From: Anaerotignum lactatifermentans DSM 14214
Lineage (GTDB): Bacteria; Bacillota; Clostridia; Lachnospirales; Anaerotignaceae
Reading direction: 5' to 3'
DNA length: 32,833 nucleotides
Assembly (NCBI RefSeq): GCF_900142265.1
Contig: NZ_FRAH01000035.1
Coordinates: 1 to 32,833 of the forward strand
A program made the position numbers and the translations under genes. Each line of letters starts with the position of its first letter. Within the stretch, counting starts at the first letter, position 1. Shown here piece by piece: positions 8,190 through 15,639 of the stretch. Below the pieces are notes generated by a model. That model was given only the letters and a program-made list of their open reading frames with translations, was not told the DNA's origin and did no database searches.

Positions 8190-9248
8190 TTAATATACCT
8201 CCTTTATTTCGCCTGCAAGGATCTGCGCGAATTTGGCTTTGATTTCACGGATGGGAGGCACGCCGTAAACGAAAGGCAGTGCGTAAACGGGAATATCTGC
8301 GCGCAGAACTTTTTTGGTAAAGAGAGCCGCGTCATCTACCAGCTGACCGGTAGCGTTGGCTTCAACAGTGATGATGCCTTTTACGTTTTTGTTGATATGT
8401 TCAAAGGCTTTTTCAGGGAAGGGCCATGCAGTGATGGGTCTGATTAAGCCAACTTTGTGACCTTCTGCCCGCAGTTCACGAATAGCACCCAGTGTGCTTC
8501 TGCCGGGAACGCCGTAAGCAACGAATACATAGTCAGCATCTTCAATGCCTTCTTCTTCCCAACGCTGTTCATTTGCTTTGATTTCAGCGTATTTTTTGTT
8601 CAGTTCAACAGCTTCTTTTTTGGAATCTCTATCGAAAATACCGATTTTCTTATAGGAGTATTTGCCGTCAAAGCCCCAGTAATTCCGTTTGGGTTCCTGG
8701 AATTCAGGCAGTGTAACGGGTTCCATCATCTGACCCAGAGCGCCTTCTGTCATCATGACTACGACAACTCTGTATTTTTCACCAAGTTCATAAGCGGTAG
8801 AAACCATGTCAACAGCTTCCTGAATGCTGGAAGGGCAGAGAACGATACATCTATAGTCACCGTTGCCGCCGCCGCGTGTTTCTCTTAAATAGTCGCACTG
8901 AGAGGAGAACAGAGTGCCCAAACCATTGCCGTAACGAACAACGTTGATGACCAGAGCGGGCAGTTCTTCATCAGAAAGAACGGAAATTCCTTCTTGTTTC
9001 AAGCTGATACCAGGACCAGAAGAAGCGGTCAGAACTCTGACACCACAGCTGGAACCACCATAAACCATATTGATACCTGCAAGTTCACTTTCTGCCTGCA
9101 CAAAAGCGCCGCCAACTTCCGGCAGACGCCAGGACAGATATTCCATAATTTCGCTGGACGGGGTAATGGGGTAACCGGCATACAGGCGAACCCCTGCCCG
9201 CACGGCAGCTTCTGCAATTGCGATATTGCCTTTCATCATTTCAGCCAT
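8190..9248 (-). CDS. vorB: 2-oxoacid (likely 2-oxoisovalerate):ferredoxin oxidoreductase, alpha subunit
   Basis: This encodes a 352-residue alpha subunit, the same size as VorB-type subunits as I recall them. It begins with the pyrimidine-binding domain motif GYPITPSSEIMEYL and EAESELAGI-like residues (here QAESELAGINM), then SSGPGISLKQEGI, and ends with the transketolase C-like domain (VFVAYGVPGRS; TAWPFPE). AGGAGG precedes ATG 9248, 18 nt after the ferredoxin-subunit stop codon. The VOR reading rests on similarity to VorB-type proteins and on the co-regulated phosphate acyltransferase, kinase and aminotransferase genes across the divergent promoter. A KorA (2-oxoglutarate) role is the main alternative. 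Confidence 0.88.
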   Translation of the reverse strand: MAEMMKGNIAIAEAAVRAGVRLYAGYPITPSSEIMEYLSWRLPEVGGAFVQAESELAGINMVYGGSSCGVRVLTASSGPGISLKQEGISVLSDEELPALVINVVRYGNGLGTLFSSQCDYLRETRGGGNGDYRCIVLCPSSIQEAVDMVSTAYELGEKYRVVVVMMTEGALGQMMEPVTLPEFQEPKRNYWGFDGKYSYKKIGIFDRDSKKEAVELNKKYAEIKANEQRWEEEGIEDADYVFVAYGVPGRSTLGAIRELRAEGHKVGLIRPITAWPFPEKAFEHINKNVKGIITVEANATGQLVDDAALFTKKVLRADIPVYALPFVYGVPPIREIKAKFAQILAGEIKEVY

Positions 9249-9266
9249 TTTCTAATCCTCCTTCAT

Positions 9267-9467
9267 TTATTTTCCCAATACATGGAATACGCCATCGGGA
9301 CATGTGGTATAGCAAATACCGCAGCCGATGCATTTTTCATCATCAATTACGACCGGATGATATCCAGCCAGGTTGGTATGATCCGCGTGGCTGATTGCTT
9401 TTTTAGGACAGAATGCATCACACAGTCCACATTCCTTACATCTTTCCGGTTTTACCAATACTTTCAT
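9267..9467 (-). CDS. vorC: 2-oxoacid:ferredoxin oxidoreductase, 2x[4Fe-4S] delta subunit
   Basis: This encodes a 66-residue ferredoxin-like subunit with two complete CxxCxxCxxxCP motifs: C10, C13, C16, C20 and C46, C49, C52, C56. It carries electrons from the thiamine centre to free ferredoxin. A GTG at 9476 would add three residues, but ATG 9467 is chosen because GAGGTG lies 6 nt upstream of it. It is the first gene of the operon. A strong promoter at 9522-9550 and candidate IclR operators at 9484-9520 lie immediately upstream. Confidence 0.9.
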   Translation of the reverse strand: MKVLVKPERCKECGLCDAFCPKKAISHADHTNLAGYHPVVIDDEKCIGCGICYTTCPDGVFHVLGK

Positions 9468-9483
9468 GAATTGCACCTCATGT

Positions 9484-9500
9484 GTTCCACTAAATAAAAC
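9484..9500. promoter_or_regulatory. Candidate IclR operator upstream of the oxidoreductase operon (site 1)
   Basis: GTTCCA-CTAAA-TAAAAC matches the 17-bp GTTCTA-N5-TAGAAC palindrome at 10 of 12 arm positions. Its distance to the start codon (17 nt before ATG 9467) equals that of the perfect site before iclR. It lies between promoter and ribosome binding site, where bound protein would block transcription. Confidence 0.55.
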
Positions 9501-9503
9501 AAT

Positions 9504-9520
9504 GTTCTAGAATTTGGCTC
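9504..9520. promoter_or_regulatory. Candidate IclR operator upstream of the oxidoreductase operon (site 2)
   Basis: GTTCTA-GAATT-TGGCTC has one perfect arm and one poor arm (9 of 12 arm positions). It lies 20 bp from site 1, about two helical turns, and covers the expected transcription start of the operon. Confidence 0.45.
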
Positions 9521-9521
9521 A

Positions 9522-9550
9522 ATCATAGCACTGGAATTTATACATGTCAA
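9522..9550 (-). promoter_or_regulatory. Promoter of the oxidoreductase operon
   Basis: On the minus strand, TTGACA (9550-9545), a 17-nt spacer and TATGAT (9527-9522) form a near-consensus vegetative promoter about 55 nt upstream of the first start codon. Confidence 0.85.
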
Positions 9551-9576
9551 CTACCAATATTCTTTTTTTTGAATTA

Positions 9577-9591
9577 TGTGCAACATGCACA
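9577..9591. promoter_or_regulatory. Perfect palindrome upstream of the oxidoreductase -35 box
   Basis: TGTGCA-ACA-TGCACA is a perfect 6+6 inverted repeat whose near edge is 26 bp upstream of the -35 element. It differs from the IclR-type palindrome, so it may bind a second regulator. Which one cannot be told from the sequence. Confidence 0.45.
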
Positions 9592-9662
9592 AGATGTGTG
9601 GATGAAAATCCGTTGGAAAGCCTCTTGTTTTTCATAGAATTTTATGGTAATGTGAAAAACAA

Positions 9663-9679
9663 GTTCTAATCAATAGAAC
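9663..9679. promoter_or_regulatory. Perfect IclR-type operator before iclR
   Basis: GTTCTA-ATCAA-TAGAAC is a perfect 6-5-6 palindrome directly upstream of the GGGAGGTGGG ribosome binding site of the IclR gene, 17 nt before its ATG. The same arms recur before the kinase gene. The position suggests autoregulation. Confidence 0.7.
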
Positions 9680-9695
9680 AGGGAGGTGGGATTAC

Positions 9696-10466
9696 ATGAC
9701 ATCGGTTATCATCAATTCCGTAGATCGTGCGCTGGATATCTTGAATTATCTCTATGAACAGGGGAAAGAAGTTTCCATCACACAGATCAGCAAAGATCTG
9801 GATATATACAAGAGTACGGTTTATCGGACATTGGCAACATTGGAAAACAAAGACTTTGTGGAAAAGAATCCTGAAACAGAAAAGTACGGTCTTGGTATGA
9901 AGCTTTTTGTCATTGGGCACAGCATCGGCGAAAAGATCGGCTTGCAGAAAGTCATCCAGCCCTATGCAAAACAGCTTCATGATGAATTCAAAGAAGCGGT
10001 GAATGTATCTGTATTGGAGCACAGTGATGGGGCCCCTTATCACAGCGTGATGATCTACAAAGAAGAAAACAAGCAGATTCTTGGCTTTAATTCTGATTTG
10101 GGTTCCAGAAATGAGTGCTATTGTGCCGGAGTAGGAAAGTGTCTGATGGCATTCAAAGATCAAATTGATTTAAGTGTGTATGAAAAATTTCCTATGACGA
10201 AATACACGGAACGAACCATCACTACCATCGAAGGTTTAGAAAAAGAATTGGAAATGGTTCGCAGACAGGGATACGCTGTGGATGATGAAGAACGTGAATT
10301 GGGTTTGACCTGTATCGCAGTTCCTATTATGAAAGGTTCCACGAAACAGGCAGTGGCTGCCATTAGCTTGTCTGGACCTACCACTAGAATCAAAGACAGT
10401 ACCTATGAAACAAAAATTAAACGATTGAAGGAAATAGGCAGAGAAATTTCTGAAAAATTAAAATGA
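9696..10466 (+). CDS. IclR-family transcriptional regulator
   Basis: This encodes a 256-residue IclR-family DNA-binding protein. Residues about 1-65 form the N-terminal winged helix-turn-helix (SVDRALDILNYL; ITQISKDLDIYKSTVYRTLATL). Residues about 75-250 form the IclR effector domain, including GAPYHSVMIYKEENK, YCAGVGKCLMA, RRQGYAVDDEERELGLTCIAVPI and AVAAISLSGP. It lies between two divergent operons encoding a 2-oxoacid:ferredoxin oxidoreductase and an acyl kinase pathway. Palindromic candidate operators are found at all three promoters, including its own. The likely effector is an intermediate of that pathway, such as a 2-oxoacid or amino acid, but this is inference. The start is fixed by GGGAGGTGGG just upstream. 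A UUCG-loop terminator follows. Confidence 0.92.
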   Translation: MTSVIINSVDRALDILNYLYEQGKEVSITQISKDLDIYKSTVYRTLATLENKDFVEKNPETEKYGLGMKLFVIGHSIGEKIGLQKVIQPYAKQLHDEFKEAVNVSVLEHSDGAPYHSVMIYKEENKQILGFNSDLGSRNECYCAGVGKCLMAFKDQIDLSVYEKFPMTKYTERTITTIEGLEKELEMVRRQGYAVDDEERELGLTCIAVPIMKGSTKQAVAAISLSGPTTRIKDSTYETKIKRLKEIGREISEKLK

Positions 10467-10518
10467 TTTGCTTGGAAAAAAGGCTTTTCTTTCAAAGCTG
10501 CCATATAAGAAAACAGGT

Positions 10519-10556
10519 ATAGCTGGAATCTTCGGGTTCCAGCTATGTTATTTTTG
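10519..10556 (+). terminator. Terminator of iclR with a UUCG tetraloop
   Basis: ATAGCTGGAATC (10519-10530) pairs with GGTTCCAGCTAT (10535-10546), with one G-T wobble, and is closed by a C-UUCG-G tetraloop. TGTTATTTTTG follows. Confidence 0.85.
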
Positions 10557-10822
10557 TCAGAAACATTTTTCGTGGGAGGACATTGCGGTTTTTAAAAAGA
10601 TTCAGCAAAAGAATACTGCTTTTTTAAATAGAGGCGCAGAGAGGCGCTTTTTTTATTGCAAAAAAGAGAGGAAAACAAATACGAAATGCTTTGCATGAAG
10701 GAATACATAATTGCGTGATGGTGTCTGTAGAAAACTATATGAAATGTGATATGGATAATTTGTATATTTTTTGTGTGTGAAAAATGTAAGTGTTATACAA
10801 TTCGCATACAAAATAGAATAAA
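10557..10822. other. Non-coding intergenic region before the kinase operon
   Basis: No credible gene is seen here. A 76-codon frame at 10468-10698 runs through the iclR terminator, has no family features and lacks a good start. A second small hairpin with a T-run lies at 10631-10655. A weak promoter-like pair, TTGTGT (10771-10776) with TATACA (10794-10799) at 17 nt, could drive the downstream operon. Confidence 0.5.
10631..10655 (+). terminator. Possible second terminator downstream of iclR
   Basis: AGGCGC pairs with GCGCTT (one wobble) over a short AGAG-type loop and is followed by a run of T residues. It is a weaker candidate than the hairpin at 10519. Confidence 0.5.
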
Positions 10823-10839
10823 GTTGTTGTTATTAGAAC
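10823..10839. promoter_or_regulatory. Candidate distal IclR operator before the kinase gene
   Basis: GTTGTT-GTTAT-TAGAAC matches the GTTCTA-N5-TAGAAC palindrome with one perfect arm and 4 of 6 in the other. It is offset by exactly 61 bp from the perfect proximal site, and the flanking AAATAGAATAA is repeated with it. It overlaps the -35 region of the candidate promoter at 10827-10856. Confidence 0.5.
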
Positions 10840-10856
10840 AGAATTGTGTTTATATT
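10827..10856 (+). promoter_or_regulatory. Candidate promoter of the kinase operon
   Basis: TTGTTA (10827-10832) and TATATT (10851-10856) are separated by 18 nt. The match is moderate. It lies between the two operator candidates, and the alternative pair TTGTGT/TATACA at 10771-10799 cannot be excluded. Confidence 0.45.
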
Positions 10857-10883
10857 AGTACAGCGAAACAAAAATAGAATAAG

Positions 10884-10900
10884 GTTCTATACAATAGAAC
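10884..10900. promoter_or_regulatory. Perfect IclR-type operator before the kinase gene
   Basis: GTTCTA-TACAA-TAGAAC is a perfect 6-5-6 palindrome with the same arms as the site upstream of iclR. It lies 21 nt before ATG 10921, directly upstream of the ribosome binding site. Confidence 0.7.
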
Positions 10901-10920
10901 AAATGAAAGGGAGTGCTGCT

Positions 10921-11982
10921 ATGTATTTACTGGTCATCAATCCAGGTGGTACATCAACAAAAGTTGCTGTTTATGAAGATAAGAAAGAGATCCTGAAAAA
11001 GAACATTACACATACAGGAGAAGATCTGAAACAGTTCCCTCATGTATTTGATGAATATGAATACCGAAAAAATATGATCGTTGATGTTCTGAAAGCAGAA
11101 GGATTTTCTCTGGATCAATTCGACTGCGTTGTAGGTAGAGGCGGTCTGATGAAAGCCATTCCAGGCGGTACTTATCGGGTAAACGACAGAATGGTGGAAG
11201 ATCTGAAAAATGCCATCAATGGCGAACATGCTTCCAATCTGGGTGCAGTCATTGCAAGAAACATCGGCGATGAGATCGGCGTACCTTCCTTTGTTGTCGA
11301 TCCCGTTTCTGTAGACGAAATGATTCCCGAAGCAAGAATCACAGGCATTTCTGATCTGGAAAAATTCAGCTGGTTCCATGCATTAAACCATAAGGCTGTT
11401 TCCAGAAAAGTCGCAGAAGATATGGGCGGTAAATATGAAGATTTCAATTTCATTGTAGCTCATCTTGGTTCCGGCATTTCCATCGTAGCCCATGAAAAAG
11501 GCAAAATGATTGACGGTAGTGGCGGCAGAACCGATGGTCCTTTCTCTCCGGAGAGAAGCGGTGGTTTGCTGGCATATCAGCTCATCGAACTTTGCTACTC
11601 CGGCAAGTGTACCAGAGAGCAGATGGTTCGTAAAGTCAGCGCAGAAGGCGGTATGTATGATTATCTCGGTACCAAAGATGCCAGAGAAGTGGAAGAAAGA
11701 GCAGCTAACGGTGACGAAAAAGCAAAACTGATTTTGGATGCTTTCATCTATCAGGTTGCAAAAGAAATTGCTCTCTATGGCGCTTCTCTGAAAGGAAAAG
11801 TTGACCGTGTGATCTTTACAGGCGGCATTGCTTATTCCGAAAAAATTGTCCATGACGTATATGAAAAAGTTGCTTATCTGGCTCCCAAAGCCGTTGTTCC
11901 TGGTGAAATGGAAATGGAAGCTTTGGCACTTGGTGCCCTGCGTGTTCTGAGTGGTGAAGAAGAAGTGAAAGAGTATCTCTGA
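10921..11982 (+). CDS. buk: Butyrate kinase / branched-chain fatty acid kinase
   Basis: This encodes a 353-residue ASKHA-fold acyl kinase (EC 2.7.2.7 or 2.7.2.14) that converts butyryl, isobutyryl or related acyl phosphate plus ADP to the acid plus ATP. The phosphate-1 loop INPGGTSTKVAVYED is at the N-terminus. VAHLGSGISI, DGSGGRTDGPFSPERSG and RVIFTGGIAYSE follow in the usual order, and the length is typical. ATG 10921 follows AAAGGGAGTG; the frame extends upstream to 10846, but only through the operator. It is the first gene of an operon with phosphate acyltransferase and aminotransferase genes. No butyryl-CoA synthesis genes are nearby, while an oxoacid oxidoreductase lies across the shared regulatory region. 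This favours branched-chain acyl substrates over carbohydrate-derived butyryl phosphate. Confidence 0.93.
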   Translation: MYLLVINPGGTSTKVAVYEDKKEILKKNITHTGEDLKQFPHVFDEYEYRKNMIVDVLKAEGFSLDQFDCVVGRGGLMKAIPGGTYRVNDRMVEDLKNAINGEHASNLGAVIARNIGDEIGVPSFVVDPVSVDEMIPEARITGISDLEKFSWFHALNHKAVSRKVAEDMGGKYEDFNFIVAHLGSGISIVAHEKGKMIDGSGGRTDGPFSPERSGGLLAYQLIELCYSGKCTREQMVRKVSAEGGMYDYLGTKDAREVEERAANGDEKAKLILDAFIYQVAKEIALYGASLKGKVDRVIFTGGIAYSEKIVHDVYEKVAYLAPKAVVPGEMEMEALALGALRVLSGEEEVKEYL

Positions 11983-12020
11983 TTTGATTGCTATTATATA
12001 GGAAGAAAGGCGGTAAAAAT

Positions 12021-12917
12021 ATGCTGAAAAATTTTACGGATCTGCAGGAAAGAGTAAAATCTATCGAACCCAGAACAGTCAGTGTAGCAGTTGCTCAGGA
12101 CGAAGCGGTTATGTCCGCAGTTCGTGACGCGGCAAAAATCGGCTTTATCAAACCTGTTTTGGTAGGGGATGGCACAAAAATCCGCGAGATTGGAGACAAG
12201 ATCGGTTTTACAGATTATGAATTAGTAGATTGCCCCGATGAAGCAGAAGCAATGAAAACAGCTGTGGAACTGGTAAGAAATAAAAAAGCCGATGTCCTGA
12301 TGAAAGGGATTGTCAATACTGCAGTGTATATGCGCGGCGTACTGAATAAAGAATACGGTCTGCGTACAGGCAACCTGCTGAGTCTGCTGGCAGTGTATGA
12401 ACTGCCGCAGTACCACAAACTGATTTACTGTTCCGATAGCGGCATCAATGTAGCACCTGATCTGGAACAGAAAAAAGTCATCATGCGCAGTGCTCTGAAT
12501 GCCATGAAGAACCTTGGCTTTGAAAATCCGAATGTGGCAATTCTGACAGCAAATGAAATGGTAGATCCCAAAGTCATCTCTACTGTTGATGCAGCGGCTC
12601 TGGTGGAAATGGTGAAGAAAGGAGAGCTTCCTCCTTGTACCGCAGAAGGACCCATTGCTTTTGACGTAGCTTTTGATAAACATGCCGCAGAACATAAAGG
12701 AATCGACAGCAAGATTGCCGGAGAAGTGGATCTGCTGATTTTCCCCAATATCGAAGCAGGCAACATCATGGGGAAATCCTGGCTGCAGTTTAATGGCGCA
12801 AAATGGGCAGGCATCGTTCTGGGAGCGGCAGCACCTGTTATTTTGGGTAGCCGTTCCGATACACCTGAAATCAAAATCAATTCCATTGCGCTGGCATGTC
12901 TGGCAGCAGCGAAATAA
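12021..12917 (+). CDS. ptb: Phosphate butyryltransferase / phosphate acyltransferase
   Basis: This encodes a 298-residue member of the Pta/Ptb family (EC 2.3.1.19 type) that converts acyl-CoA plus phosphate to acyl phosphate plus CoA. Typical segments are the N-terminal Rossmann-like VSVAVAQDEAVMSAVRDA, PVLVGDGTKI, the DVLMKGIVNT motif, TGNLLSLLAVYELP, and the C-terminal DLLIFPNIEAGNIMGK and GAAAPVILGSRSDT. ATG 12021 follows GAAAGGCGG, 38 nt after buk. Here buk precedes ptb, the reverse of the ptb-buk order in Clostridium acetobutylicum. It should supply acyl phosphate from the product of the oxidoreductase to the kinase. Confidence 0.93.
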   Translation: MLKNFTDLQERVKSIEPRTVSVAVAQDEAVMSAVRDAAKIGFIKPVLVGDGTKIREIGDKIGFTDYELVDCPDEAEAMKTAVELVRNKKADVLMKGIVNTAVYMRGVLNKEYGLRTGNLLSLLAVYELPQYHKLIYCSDSGINVAPDLEQKKVIMRSALNAMKNLGFENPNVAILTANEMVDPKVISTVDAAALVEMVKKGELPPCTAEGPIAFDVAFDKHAAEHKGIDSKIAGEVDLLIFPNIEAGNIMGKSWLQFNGAKWAGIVLGAAAPVILGSRSDTPEIKINSIALACLAAAK

Positions 12918-12977
12918 TATTGTGTATATATTAAGGAAGAATTTTGTGCGAAAAGCATTTATTTAGGAGGTAATGTT

Positions 12978-14159
12978 ATGGGATATTCAATTCGTATGGA
13001 CAGGGTAAAACCTTCCGCAATCAGAAGCGTGCAGAAAAGAATCGCAAGTAAACAGGGTGTCATTTCTTTTGCAGCGGGTCTGCCTGATCCAGATCTGTTC
13101 CCTATGGATGATCTGAAAAAATCCACCATGGAAATGATCGAAAAGAAAGGTAAACAGGCTTTCCAGTATGGTCTTTCCAAAGGTAATCGAGAACTGCTTC
13201 AGGTTTTGGCAGAAAGAATGCAGAGAAAAGAAGGCGTAGATGCGAAACCGGAAAACATTGTTGTGACCACTGGTTCTCAGCAGGGGCTGGCAATGACGGC
13301 TATGCTGTTCCTGGATGAAGGCGACATCGTTGTAGCAGAAAACCCTAGCTATCTGGGTGGTATCAATGCTTGCCGTCCTTATGGATGCAGCTTCTTGGGT
13401 GTAGATACCGATGAAGATGGCATTGTGATCTCTGATCTGGAACGTGTGCTGGCAGAAAATCCCAAAGTAAAACTGCTGTATGTGATTCCTAATTTCCAGA
13501 ATCCTACTGGCAGAGCATGGACACTGGAAAGAAGAAAACAGTTCATGGAAGTTATCAACCGCTATGATGTGGTTGTTATTGAAGACAATCCTTATGGCGA
13601 AATCCGTTTCAAAGGGGAACACATCCCTTGCCTGAAATCTATGGATACCATGGGCAAAGTCATTTATCTGGGCTCCTGCTCCAAAATCCTCTGTCCTGGT
13701 CTGCGCGTAGCATGGATTTGTGCAGCTCCTGAACATGCAGTGATGTACGAAAGACTGAAAGAAAGTCTGGACCTGCAGTGTAACGAATTTGCTCAGCTTC
13801 AGGTTGTAGAATATATGAAAAACTACGATGTGGAAGGACATATCCGCAAAATCCAGGCTGCTTATAAAGAAAAGTGCGATCTGATGCTGTCCTTGATGGA
13901 AGAAAACTTCCCCGCAAGCGTGAAATTTACACGCCCTGAAGGTGGTATGTTCATTTGGGTGGAACTGCCTGAAGGTCTGGATGCAGATGGCATTCTGGAT
14001 GAAGCTGTAGAAGCAGGTGTAGCGTATATTCCCGGTGAGTTCTTCTATGCAAATGATGGTGCGAAAAATGCAATGCGCCTGAATTTCACAACTGTATCAG
14101 AAGAACAGATTCGCAAAGGGATTGTTTTGTTGGCAGATGTATTGAAAAAACATGCTTGA
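12978..14159 (+). CDS. PLP-dependent class I/II aminotransferase
   Basis: This encodes a 393-residue fold-type I aminotransferase of the LysN/PdxR-like group. Visible residues are Y64-G65 in the substrate loop, GSQQG at 99-103 (phosphate-binding turn), N175-P-T-G, D203 with Y206 in EDNPYGE, the PLP lysine K236 in SCSKILCPGLR, and a C-terminal AMRLNF arginine that would bind the substrate carboxylate. AGGAGG lies 8 nt upstream of the ATG. It sits in the operon with buk and ptb and probably removes the amino group from the amino acid (valine, leucine, isoleucine or a broader range), producing the 2-oxoacid for the ferredoxin-linked enzyme. This subgroup is often broad in specificity, so the substrate is inferred from context only. 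Confidence 0.88.
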   Translation: MGYSIRMDRVKPSAIRSVQKRIASKQGVISFAAGLPDPDLFPMDDLKKSTMEMIEKKGKQAFQYGLSKGNRELLQVLAERMQRKEGVDAKPENIVVTTGSQQGLAMTAMLFLDEGDIVVAENPSYLGGINACRPYGCSFLGVDTDEDGIVISDLERVLAENPKVKLLYVIPNFQNPTGRAWTLERRKQFMEVINRYDVVVIEDNPYGEIRFKGEHIPCLKSMDTMGKVIYLGSCSKILCPGLRVAWICAAPEHAVMYERLKESLDLQCNEFAQLQVVEYMKNYDVEGHIRKIQAAYKEKCDLMLSLMEENFPASVKFTRPEGGMFIWVELPEGLDADGILDEAVEAGVAYIPGEFFYANDGAKNAMRLNFTTVSEEQIRKGIVLLADVLKKHA

Positions 14160-14199
14160 TATCTTTAGGAGGTAAGGATAGCAATAAGGAGGAATCAGG

Positions 14200-15618
14200 A
14201 TGGAATTAGGTGACACTGGAAAGAGAAAACAACCGAATATCATTGTTGCCTTAGTACCTTTGATAACAGTCATTGTTTTGTTGGTGTGCTGTCAGCTGTT
14301 TTTAAACATTGAAATCCATTTTCCTTTGTTGTTGGGAACAATTGCAGGGGCACTGATTGGTGTATTTTATTTGAAGTACCCTTGGCATGAAATTGAAAAA
14401 GGAATTTTTGATTCAATTTACTCTGCAATGCAGCCGATTTTGATCACAGGGATCATTGGTTTTATCATTGGTGCATGGATTTCCGGCAGAATTGTACCAG
14501 CCATTGTATATTATGGGCTAAAAGTGTTATCACCTGATTTTTTCTTGGTCACTTCCATGGTGATTTGTTCATTGGTAAGTATTGCCACCGGCAGTTCCTG
14601 GACAACTGCAGGGACTGTCGGGTTGGCATTGGTTGGTGTCGGTACTGGGTTGGGCATTCCGGCACCTATGGTGGCAGGTGCCGTCATTTCCGGCGCTTAC
14701 TTTGGAGATAAAATGTCTCCTTTTTCAGAAACGACAAATCTTGCCCCTGCAATTGCTGGATCTACACTGTTTGATCATATCCGACATATGGCATATACAA
14801 CGGGTACAAGCTATGTATTAGCAATGATTGGTTTTATGATTTTAAACAAAAATTATTCTGCTGATACAGTAGATGCAATAGAGATTCAAAAGATGTTGGC
14901 AGCTCTAGATACGTCTTTTGTCATTTCTCCACTTTTGATATTGCCTTTGGTATTCATTATTTTCATGGTTACTTTTAAAATTCCCGCGATTCCAGGTTTA
15001 ATGTTAAGCGTATTTATGGGCGTGTTTTGTGCCATCTTTGTACAGGGACATGATATCAGTTCTGTGGGATATGTTTTGCAGTATGGTTATATCAGTGAGA
15101 CCGGAAATGCCATGGTAGATGAATTGCTAACCCGCGGCGGTCTTCAGTCTATGATGTGGACATTATCGTTGATTTTATGTTCTTTGAGCTTTGGTGGGGT
15201 TATGAGCGTAACAGGTATGCTGGAAACCATTGCAAAGAATATCTTGAAATTTGCAAAAAGCGTTGGTTCTCTGATTTTTTCAACGATTTGTACCTGTATT
15301 TTTATGAATCTTGCATCTGGTGAACAATATCTGTCTTTATTGATCACAGGAAAAATGTTTCAAGAAGAATATGAAAAAAGGGGTTTGGTGCCACAAAATC
15401 TGTCCAGAGCGCTGGAAGATGGCGGGACTTTGACTTCTCCTTTGATTCCTTGGTGTACCTGTGCAGTGGCTATGAGCACATATTTAGGTGTTAATACACT
15501 GGATTATTTGCCTTACTGTCTTTTGAATTTGATTAATCCAGTGGTTTCAATCATTTTTGGATTTACAGGAATTACGATTTTAAAAAGCAGTGATTTATCT
15601 GCAAAAAAAGAAAAATAA
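14200..15618 (+). CDS. nhaC: NhaC-family Na+/H+ antiporter, third copy
   Basis: This encodes a 472-residue polytopic membrane protein of the NhaC family. Signatures include GSSWTTAGTVGLALVG, SGAYFGDKMSPFSETTNLA, KIPAIPGL, LLTRGGLQSM and TSPLIPWCTC. It differs from the tandem pair at 737-3672: they have a MDNYVTAVI motif where this copy has SGEQYLSLL. It therefore belongs to another subgroup and is not a local duplicate. AAGGAGG lies upstream of ATG 14200, 40 nt after the aminotransferase stop codon, with no terminator between, so it is probably in the buk operon. A role in Na+/H+ balance or in exchanging an organic acid for Na+/H+ during amino-acid fermentation is plausible. Confidence 0.88.
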   Translation: MELGDTGKRKQPNIIVALVPLITVIVLLVCCQLFLNIEIHFPLLLGTIAGALIGVFYLKYPWHEIEKGIFDSIYSAMQPILITGIIGFIIGAWISGRIVPAIVYYGLKVLSPDFFLVTSMVICSLVSIATGSSWTTAGTVGLALVGVGTGLGIPAPMVAGAVISGAYFGDKMSPFSETTNLAPAIAGSTLFDHIRHMAYTTGTSYVLAMIGFMILNKNYSADTVDAIEIQKMLAALDTSFVISPLLILPLVFIIFMVTFKIPAIPGLMLSVFMGVFCAIFVQGHDISSVGYVLQYGYISETGNAMVDELLTRGGLQSMMWTLSLILCSLSFGGVMSVTGMLETIAKNILKFAKSVGSLIFSTICTCIFMNLASGEQYLSLLITGKMFQEEYEKRGLVPQNLSRALEDGGTLTSPLIPWCTCAVAMSTYLGVNTLDYLPYCLLNLINPVVSIIFGFTGITILKSSDLSAKKEK

Positions 15619-15639
15619 ACATTTTGAGGAGGCGTATGT

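Noticed and set aside
10468-10698. 76-codon frame downstream of iclR
   Set aside because: It reads through the iclR terminator hairpin, has no good start signal, and its composition is not protein-like.
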